Source: Curtobacterium flaccumfaciens
GTDB lineage: Bacteria; Actinomycetota; Actinomycetes; Actinomycetales; Microbacteriaceae
Reading direction: 5' to 3'
Assembly (NCBI RefSeq): GCF_004361695.1
Contig: NZ_SNVW01000012.1
Location: 62,001-126,000, forward strand
Length of the DNA: 64,000 bases
The notes under the pieces were generated by a model, which was not told where the DNA came from, made no database searches, and saw only the letters and a list, made by a program, of their open reading frames with translations. Positions 58,501-64,000 of the stretch are shown piece after piece; the first letter of the stretch is position 1; the number at the start of each line of letters is the position of its first letter. The position numbers and the translations under genes were made by a program.

Positions 58501-58919
58501 CGGGTCGCCTCCTGTTCTGCGTCGGTGGTGGTCTCGGGGTCGTCGATCGGGTCGTCGTCGGCCGGGTCGTCGCGCTCGCGGCCGATCGCGCGGTCGGCCT
58601 CGTCGACCTCGACCTCGTCGGCGCGGGACAGCTTCCAGGAGCGGTGGATCAGCGCGAGCAGGAAGGCGCTGACCGCGAAGGTGATGACGATCGCGGTCAG
58701 GGCGAACGCCTGCGGGAGCGGGTCGGTGATGCCGTCGGAGGTCTTGCCGATCGGTGGGTTCCCCGCGGCGCCGGACATCGTCAGGAGGAGGAGGTTGAGG
58801 GCGTTGCCGAGCAGCAGGAAGCCGAGCAGCATCCGGGTCAGCGACCGTTCGAGCAGCAGGTAGACCCCGCAGGAGAACAGCACCGCCATCGCGATGACGA
58901 GGACCAGGGTGACGGTCAT
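58497..58919 (-). CDS. mnhC: Mrp Na+/H+ antiporter subunit C
   Basis: 140 aa, NuoK-like with three helices. LLGFLLLGNALNLLLLTMSG and DPLPQAFALTAIVITFAVSA are MnhC signatures. The last 45 residues are strongly acidic (DDPADDDPIDDPETTTDAEQ), longer than usual. Four-base overlaps on both sides. Confidence 0.93.
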   Translation of the reverse strand: MTVTLVLVIAMAVLFSCGVYLLLERSLTRMLLGFLLLGNALNLLLLTMSGAAGNPPIGKTSDGITDPLPQAFALTAIVITFAVSAFLLALIHRSWKLSRADEVEVDEADRAIGRERDDPADDDPIDDPETTTDAEQEATR

Positions 58920-61828
58920 ACCGCGCTCCCTTCCGGCGTGGGCGCCTGGGCATTGTCGTGCGGTGAGGACTCGGTGGTGTCCCGGGTCGGGGCGGAGGCG
59001 TCCTCGAGACGCTGCCGGTCCACTTCGGCGCCGAGGCTGCGGAGCACGTCGAGCACCAGGCCGACGACCACGAGGTAGACCCCGATGTCGAAGAACGTGG
59101 CGGTGACGAACTCGACGTGGCCGAGCACCGGGACCGTGGCCTCGAAGAACTCCGAGTAGAGGGCGTCCTTGCCGAAGAACATCGGCACGATCGCCGTGAC
59201 GGCCGCCGTCGCGACACCGAGCCCGAGCAGTCGACCCGCACGGACCGGAGCCGCGGCGCCGAGCTCCGCCGGGCCACCGGCCAGGTACCGGGCCGCGAGC
59301 GCGATGCCCGCCACCAGGCCGCCCGCGAAGCCGCCGCCGGCCGCGTTGTGCCCGGCGAACAGCAGGTACACCGACAGCACGATGAGCCCGTGGAAGAGCA
59401 GTCGCACGACCACGTCGAGGAGTGCCGACCGGCCGGTCGGGATCGCCGCACTCGTGGGCAGCCAGGCACGCGGTTCGCCGTCGGGCCGGTGCTTGTCGTC
59501 CGCGACGGTCGAGGGCAGGTCGCGGAGACGGGGGAGGGTGTCCTCGCGCGAGTTCACGAAGATCAGGCTCGCGACACCGGTGGCCGCGGCGACGACGACC
59601 GTCAGCTCGCCGAGGGTGTCCCAGCCCCGCAGGTCGACGAGCGCCACGTTCACCACGTTGAGGCCGTGCCCGAACGAGCTCGTCAGCGCCGGCAGGTCCG
59701 GCCAGAGCGGCTCGGCGGTCCGGGCCGACGCGGCGACCACCACGACGACCGCCAGCGTCAACCCGGCGAGCCCGGCGAACAGCGCCCGGACGACCCGGAA
59801 GCGGGACGGGTTCGTCGTGGCGATCCGCGGTGGGAGCCGGCGGAGCACGAGCACGAACGCGATGAGCGTCACCGTCTCGACCACCATCTGCGTCAGCGCG
59901 AGGTCGACCGCGCCGTGCAGGACGAACAGCACGGACATGCCGTAGCCGGTCACCCCCACCAGGACGGCCGCGGCGAACCGGGTCTTCGCGGTGAGGACGG
60001 CGATCGCCGCGATCGACATCACGATGACGACCGGGATCTGCCCCCACGAGTCGGCGAACCGGACGTGGAACGCCCAGGGGCCGCCGACCGCCAGGTTCAC
60101 GAGCGCGCCCGCGACGAAGACCGACAGGATCACCGTCAGGTAGTAGGGGAGCGAGCCGCGCTGGACCCCGGCGGTGAGCCCCGTCGCCACCCGGTCCAGC
60201 CCGCGCATCAGGTGCCGGTACGTGCCCGAGGCGCTCGGGAACCCGGCGAGCTGGTGCTGCAGCGCCTCGACCGGACGGCGCAGCGCGAAGAGTGCGAGAC
60301 CACCCACCAAGGTCACGGCGGACAGGCCGAGTGCGGGCTCGAGACCGTGCCAGAGTGCGAGGTGCGGTACGGCCTCGCCCGGCAGGGCCGCTGCGCTCGC
60401 CGCGGGTTCGATGCCGTGCGCGACGACCGGCGTGAGCAGGCCGAGCGCGAGCCCGGTGAGGGCCAGCACCGACGGCACGACGCCGAGGCCGTGCAACCGG
60501 TGCGGCTCGGTCTGGGCCACTCCGGGCTTCCGGGCGAACGCGCCCCAGAGGAAGCGGAGGGAGTACGCCACGGTGAGGACCGAACCGACGGTCACGCCGA
60601 CGAGCGCGAACCAGGCCCACCCGGCGTCCGGACCGTGCAGGGCCTCGATGAAGCCGGTGAGCACTGCCTCCTTCGCGACGAACCCGAAGGTCGGCGGGAT
60701 GCCGGCCATCGAGAGGAGCGCGAGGACGGCCACCACGGCGAGCCACGGGCGCTTCCGTCCGAGGCCGCTCAACCGCCCGAGGTCGCGGGTGCCGGTCACG
60801 TGGTCGATCGCGCCGACGACCAGGAACAGGGTCGACTTGAACGCCGCGTGCGCCACGAGCAGAGCCACCCCGCCGAGGGCGACCGCGGGCGCTCCCCACC
60901 CGGCGGCGAGCACGAGGAACCCGAGTTGGGCGACCGTGCCGTAGGCCAGCAGCAGCTTGAGGTCGGTCTGCCGGAGCGCGCGGTACCCGCCGACGAGCAT
61001 GCCGAGCACCCCGAGCATCGTGATGGTCTCGCGCCACCCGTCGAGCAGCGCGAACGCGGGGGCGAGCCGGGCCACCAGGTAGATCCCGGCCTTCACCATC
61101 GCCGCGGCGTGCAGGTAGGCGCTGACCGGCGTCGGCGCGGCCATCGCCGCGGGGAGCCAGAAGTGGAACGGGACGATCGCCGACTTCGTCAGGGCGCCGA
61201 GGAGCACGAGCACCACGGAGACGGAGACCACCGTGCCCGACGGCGGGTCGGCGACGATCCCGGAGAGCGACGTCGTCCCCGCTGCGACCGACAACATGAC
61301 GAGGCCGGCGAGCATCGCCAGGCCGCCGGCGGTCGTGACGACGAGGGCCTGCATCGCGGCCGCGCGGCTCGCCCGCTTGGCGGCGTCGTGACCGATGAGC
61401 AGGTACGAGAAGACCGTCGTGGCCTCCCACAGCACGAAGAGCACGATGACGTCGTCGGCCACGACCAGCCCGTACATCGACCCGGCGAAGGCGGTCAGGA
61501 CCCCGGCGAACCGGCCGAGTGCGGGTTCGCGCGGCTCGAAGTACGACGCGCAGTAGACGAGCACGAGCGCACCGACCACGGAGACCACGAGGGCGAGCAC
61601 CCACGACAGCGCGTCCATCCGCAGGGCGATCGCGAGGTCGAGCTGCGGCACCCACGTGAACCGCTCCGTGACACCACCGTGCAGCGCCGGACCGGTCTGC
61701 ACGACCGTGAGGACCGCGGCGGCGGCCGGGGCGAGGGCCGCGACGTAGAAGACGCGACGGCCGAGGACGGGGGTCAGGGCGGGGACGATCAGGGCGACGA
61801 TCGCGAACGCGACGAGGACGGTGACCAT
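58916..61828 (-). CDS. mnhA: Mrp Na+/H+ antiporter subunit A with fused subunit B
   Basis: 970 aa. N-terminal 500 residues are NuoL-like (FVLWEATTVFSYLLIGHDA, Lys in KSAIVPFHFWLPAAMAAPTP). The DUF4040 region lies at about 600-680 (VGVTGYGMSVLFVLHGAVDL ALTQM). The C-terminal part carries the MnhB domain (LLFHGLIVLSVYLLFAGHNA AGGGF, about 800-960). No separate mnhB follows. First gene of the operon mnhA-C-D-E-F-G, in which every junction overlaps. The complex gives Na+ and alkaline tolerance. Confidence 0.93.
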   Translation of the reverse strand: MVTVLVAFAIVALIVPALTPVLGRRVFYVAALAPAAAAVLTVVQTGPALHGGVTERFTWVPQLDLAIALRMDALSWVLALVVSVVGALVLVYCASYFEPREPALGRFAGVLTAFAGSMYGLVVADDVIVLFVLWEATTVFSYLLIGHDAAKRASRAAAMQALVVTTAGGLAMLAGLVMLSVAAGTTSLSGIVADPPSGTVVSVSVVLVLLGALTKSAIVPFHFWLPAAMAAPTPVSAYLHAAAMVKAGIYLVARLAPAFALLDGWRETITMLGVLGMLVGGYRALRQTDLKLLLAYGTVAQLGFLVLAAGWGAPAVALGGVALLVAHAAFKSTLFLVVGAIDHVTGTRDLGRLSGLGRKRPWLAVVAVLALLSMAGIPPTFGFVAKEAVLTGFIEALHGPDAGWAWFALVGVTVGSVLTVAYSLRFLWGAFARKPGVAQTEPHRLHGLGVVPSVLALTGLALGLLTPVVAHGIEPAASAAALPGEAVPHLALWHGLEPALGLSAVTLVGGLALFALRRPVEALQHQLAGFPSASGTYRHLMRGLDRVATGLTAGVQRGSLPYYLTVILSVFVAGALVNLAVGGPWAFHVRFADSWGQIPVVIVMSIAAIAVLTAKTRFAAAVLVGVTGYGMSVLFVLHGAVDLALTQMVVETVTLIAFVLVLRRLPPRIATTNPSRFRVVRALFAGLAGLTLAVVVVVAASARTAEPLWPDLPALTSSFGHGLNVVNVALVDLRGWDTLGELTVVVAAATGVASLIFVNSREDTLPRLRDLPSTVADDKHRPDGEPRAWLPTSAAIPTGRSALLDVVVRLLFHGLIVLSVYLLFAGHNAAGGGFAGGLVAGIALAARYLAGGPAELGAAAPVRAGRLLGLGVATAAVTAIVPMFFGKDALYSEFFEATVPVLGHVEFVTATFFDIGVYLVVVGLVLDVLRSLGAEVDRQRLEDASAPTRDTTESSPHDNAQAPTPEGSAV

Positions 61829-61937
61829 CGGGCACCTCCTCGGGGTCGGGCTGCAGTCCGGCTCACTGGGCCCTCACAGCCTACGAAGAGTGGGATGTGG
61901 AGAACCTGTGCGACCGGACAGGCTGGGCCGCCCGGAC

Positions 61938-62882
61938 TCAGGGCACGAGCACCACTCTGCCCGCGCCCGCACCGCTCTGTCCGGCCCAGACCGATGCGAC
62001 GTCCGACATCCGCACCGCGGTCGCGTCGACCCCGATCGTGCCGTCCGCGATCGCCGCCACGATGTGCGGGAGCTCCGCGACGAATGCGGCGCGACCGACC
62101 GATCCCTGGCCGCTGCCGACGATGGTGAGGCCGGACGCGCGGAGTGCTGCGGACGGGATCTGCGCCTCCTGGCCGGCGGTCGACCCGATCGCGATCCAGT
62201 CGAGCCGGCGTCCGCGGTCGGCGCGCGCGGTGACGAGGGCGCGCATGACGTCGGCGGCGGGCTGGCCCCAGACGTAGTCGATGACGACGTCCACGTCGGC
62301 GGCTGCGACACCCACCGCCTCGGCGTCCCCGAGCGGCACGACCACGTCCGCACCGATCCCGGTCAGCGTCGCGAGTCGACCCGCGTCGCGACCGCTCGCG
62401 ACCACGTGGGACGCACCAAGGTGCTTCGCGACCTGCACGGCGGCGCGGCCGGACGCCCCGGTGACACCGAGGACGAGTGCGCGGCTGCCCGGCGTGAACG
62501 TGATCCGGCGCCGGAGTGCGACCCAGGACGACATGACGGGGTTCGCACCCGCGGCGACCGCGACGGGGTCGGCGCCGTCCGGCAGCACGACGCTGGCGCG
62601 GGGATCGACGGCGACCCGCTCGGCCATGGTGCCGCGGGTGTCGCTCGCGACGGCGAAGTAGCGGAGTGACCCATCCGGGAACCGCCCGACCCCGTCGACG
62701 CCCGGGACGAGGGGGAGTGCCCCCTCGCTCGTGTAGTGCGACCCGTCGGCCTGGGACCGGACGCGCGGGTGGAGCCCGGCCGCGACGACGTCGGCGACGA
62801 CCTCGCCGGGGCCCGCGGCCGGTTCGTCGAACTCCTGCCAGGTCGGGACGTGGCCGAACTCGGTGACGACTGCTGCGTGCAT
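61938..62882 (-). CDS. zinc-free alcohol dehydrogenase/quinone oxidoreductase (MDR)
   Basis: 314 aa. GroES-like N-terminus (WQEFDEPAAGPGEVVADVVA) and Rossmann domain with VLGVTGASGRAAVQVAKHLG, the NADPH motif of quinone reductases. No structural zinc Cys. It ends GAGAGRVVLVP. AGGAGG is five bases before the ATG at 62882. Divergent from a MarR gene over a near-perfect operator, so induction by an electrophile or quinone is likely. Confidence 0.9.
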   Translation of the reverse strand: MHAAVVTEFGHVPTWQEFDEPAAGPGEVVADVVAAGLHPRVRSQADGSHYTSEGALPLVPGVDGVGRFPDGSLRYFAVASDTRGTMAERVAVDPRASVVLPDGADPVAVAAGANPVMSSWVALRRRITFTPGSRALVLGVTGASGRAAVQVAKHLGASHVVASGRDAGRLATLTGIGADVVVPLGDAEAVGVAAADVDVVIDYVWGQPAADVMRALVTARADRGRRLDWIAIGSTAGQEAQIPSAALRASGLTIVGSGQGSVGRAAFVAELPHIVAAIADGTIGVDATAVRMSDVASVWAGQSGAGAGRVVLVP

Positions 62883-62898
62883 AGTGTCCTCCTGTTGA

Positions 62899-62932
62899 TT
62901 CGTGATACGAACAAAGTAGTTCGCATCACGAA
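62899..62932. promoter_or_regulatory. MarR/DUF24-type operator, near-perfect 14-bp inverted repeat
   Basis: TTCGTGATACGAAC-N6-GTTCGCATCACGAA; 13 of 14 pairs match. Sits between the divergent MDR (start 62882) and MarR (start 62955) genes. The arms also contain smaller dyads (GTTCG/CGAAC). Confidence 0.8.
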
Positions 62933-62954
62933 GTTCGTCAACTAGGCTGGCCCC

Positions 62955-63371
62955 GTGCAGGAGATGACCGAGGACGAGCAGCTCGTCGATGCCCTGGGTG
63001 AGGCCGCGTTCCGGACGATGGGGCCGCTCACCGGGCTCGCGGCCGACGCGGGGTTGTCGCTGACGCAGCTCCGGGTCCTCGCGATCCTGCGCGACCGTCG
63101 TCTCCGGATCGGTGACCTGGCCCAGTACCTCGGGCTCGAGAAGTCGACGATGACCGGGCTGGTGGCGCGTGCGGAGAAGAAGGGGCTGCTCGCGCGGCAT
63201 CCGAACGCGGACGACGCCCGCGCGGTGGACGTCGTGATCACCGCCGCCGGCCTCGAGGTCGCTCGATCGCTCGAGGGTGCGATCCGCGATGCACTGCAGC
63301 CGCTCACTGCTCGGTTGCCGGAGCCGGACCGGCGGCAGCTGCGCGCGCTCCTGGAGCGGATGCTCCGCTGA
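62955..63371 (+). CDS. MarR family transcriptional regulator
   Basis: 138 aa from the GTG at 62955; the ATG at 62964 is a weaker choice because its purine run is too close. Winged helix: LRIGDLAQYLGLEKSTMTGL with wing HPNADDARAVDVVITAAGLE. Probably represses the divergent quinone reductase through the operator at 62899. Confidence 0.92.
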   Translation: MQEMTEDEQLVDALGEAAFRTMGPLTGLAADAGLSLTQLRVLAILRDRRLRIGDLAQYLGLEKSTMTGLVARAEKKGLLARHPNADDARAVDVVITAAGLEVARSLEGAIRDALQPLTARLPEPDRRQLRALLERMLR

Positions 63372-63375
63372 GCCC

Positions 63376-64000
63376 TCAGCGACCGTGTGCGCGTGACGGG
63401 ATCTGGGTCGCGAGCTTGCCGCCCGAGACGTCGAGCAACGTCCCCGTGATGTACCCGGCGGCGTCGCTCGCCACGAACACGAGCAGGTCGGCGACGTCGT
63501 CCGGCGTCTCCCACCGGCGGAGCGACAGGGTGTCGAGCAGCCGGTCCTGTGCCGCCGACGGCATCGTCGCGAAGCCGTTCATCGCCGTCGGGACCATGCC
63601 CGGCGCGTAAGCGTTGACGGTGATGTCCCACGGACCGAGCTCGGATGCGAGCACCCGGGTGAACGCGACCACCGCGGACTTCGAGGCGGCGTAGGCGGCG
63701 CTGCCGACGCTCGGGACGATCGCGGCGAAGGACGCGGCGTTGATGATCCGCCCGCGTCCGGCGGCCTGCATCACGGGTGCGACCGCCTGGCTCATCAGGA
63801 AGGTGCCGCCGAGGTTCACGTCCATGCACCGGCGCCAGGCATCCCACTCGAGGTCGGCGACCGTGCCCTCGACGTTGATGCCGGCGTTGTTCACCAGCAC
63901 GTCGATCGTCCCGTGGCGCGCGACGACCTCGTCCACGGCGGCCCGGACCGAGTCCGGATCGGCGACGTTGCAGACGACGTGGTCGATCGAGTCGGTGGTG
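63376..64000 (-). CDS. SDR family oxidoreductase, N-terminus beyond the window
   Basis: 208 codons present; the gene continues past the right edge. The visible part begins TDSIDHVVCNVADPDSVRAA, then NNAG (DVLVNNAGINVEG), the catalytic Ser region INAASFAAIV and Tyr/Lys in YAASKSAVV. NADPH/NADH specificity cannot be judged because the TGxxxGIG motif is missing from the window. Five bases from the convergent MarR stop. Confidence 0.9.
   Translation of the reverse strand, partial: TTDSIDHVVCNVADPDSVRAAVDEVVARHGTIDVLVNNAGINVEGTVADLEWDAWRRCMDVNLGGTFLMSQAVAPVMQAAGRGRIINAASFAAIVPSVGSAAYAASKSAVVAFTRVLASELGPWDITVNAYAPGMVPTAMNGFATMPSAAQDRLLDTLSLRRWETPDDVADLLVFVASDAAGYITGTLLDVSGGKLATQIPSRAHGR

Noticed and set aside
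59117..62128. 1003-codon plus-strand ORF opposite mnhA
   Set aside because: Low-complexity shadow (Arg, Glu, Gly, His) of mnhA; typical of GC-rich third positions.

Overview
The window is high-GC DNA (GC-rich third codon positions throughout, many GTG starts, frequent ATGA/GTGA gene overlaps) from an actinobacterium. Gene content (several LacI-regulated sugar ABC systems, GH38 and GH31 glycosidases, an aztABCD-type zinc importer, an Mrp antiporter, PoxB) fits a plant- or soil-associated Microbacteriaceae, most likely Curtobacterium or a close relative. That placement is inference from style and content; no rRNA or tRNA gene was found. The sequence looks chromosomal: there are no transposases, phage genes or CRISPR arrays.

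Layout. (1) 1-10080: mannoside utilisation. It contains the end of a ROK protein, a class I mannose-6-phosphate isomerase, a LacI regulator, a binding protein with two permeases, and a GH38 alpha-mannosidase. Near-identical LacI-type operators precede the isomerase gene and the transporter. (2) 10130-18140: a secreted carboxypeptidase-regulatory-like protein, a second LacI regulator and a second sugar ABC system ending in a GH31 glycosidase, with its own operator. (3) 18215-22725: alpha/beta hydrolase, aldo/keto reductases, UBP zinc finger protein, MsrA, MarR. (4) 22807-25293: a three-gene secretion module with a SipW-type signal peptidase and two predicted substrates. (5) 25477-30340: a zinc importer with two AztD-like lipoproteins and Zur-like boxes. 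(6) 30415-32713: a small ORF and a TetR/MFS efflux pair. (7) 32813-42977: two divergent operons, ROK regulator-M81 peptidase-CutC and peptide ABC transporter-ROK kinase. (8) 43145-55403: stress and redox genes (DUF4383, SDR, VOC, Dabb, MarR, pyroglutamyl peptidase, PoxB, PAP2, two MFS pumps, MarR, SoxR, DUF1801, a degenerate aldo/keto reductase). (9) 55540-61828: a six-gene Mrp Na+/H+ antiporter operon. (10) 61938-64000: a MarR-controlled quinone oxidoreductase and a truncated SDR.

Between genes there is a dispersed palindrome family with core CTGGAGGCGCGGTGCGGG and its reverse complement. It occurs about ten times, mostly at convergent gene ends or just downstream of genes. Several other perfect hairpins lack T-runs, and short tandem repeats sit at gene ends.

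The items most worth following up are the SipW-type module, in which two otherwise unrelated secreted proteins share a TNSxN(S/T)AA motif after the membrane segment; the duplicated AztD; the CutC/M81/ROK/peptide-transporter locus; the dispersed palindromes; and an aldo/keto reductase that has lost its catalytic Tyr and Lys.
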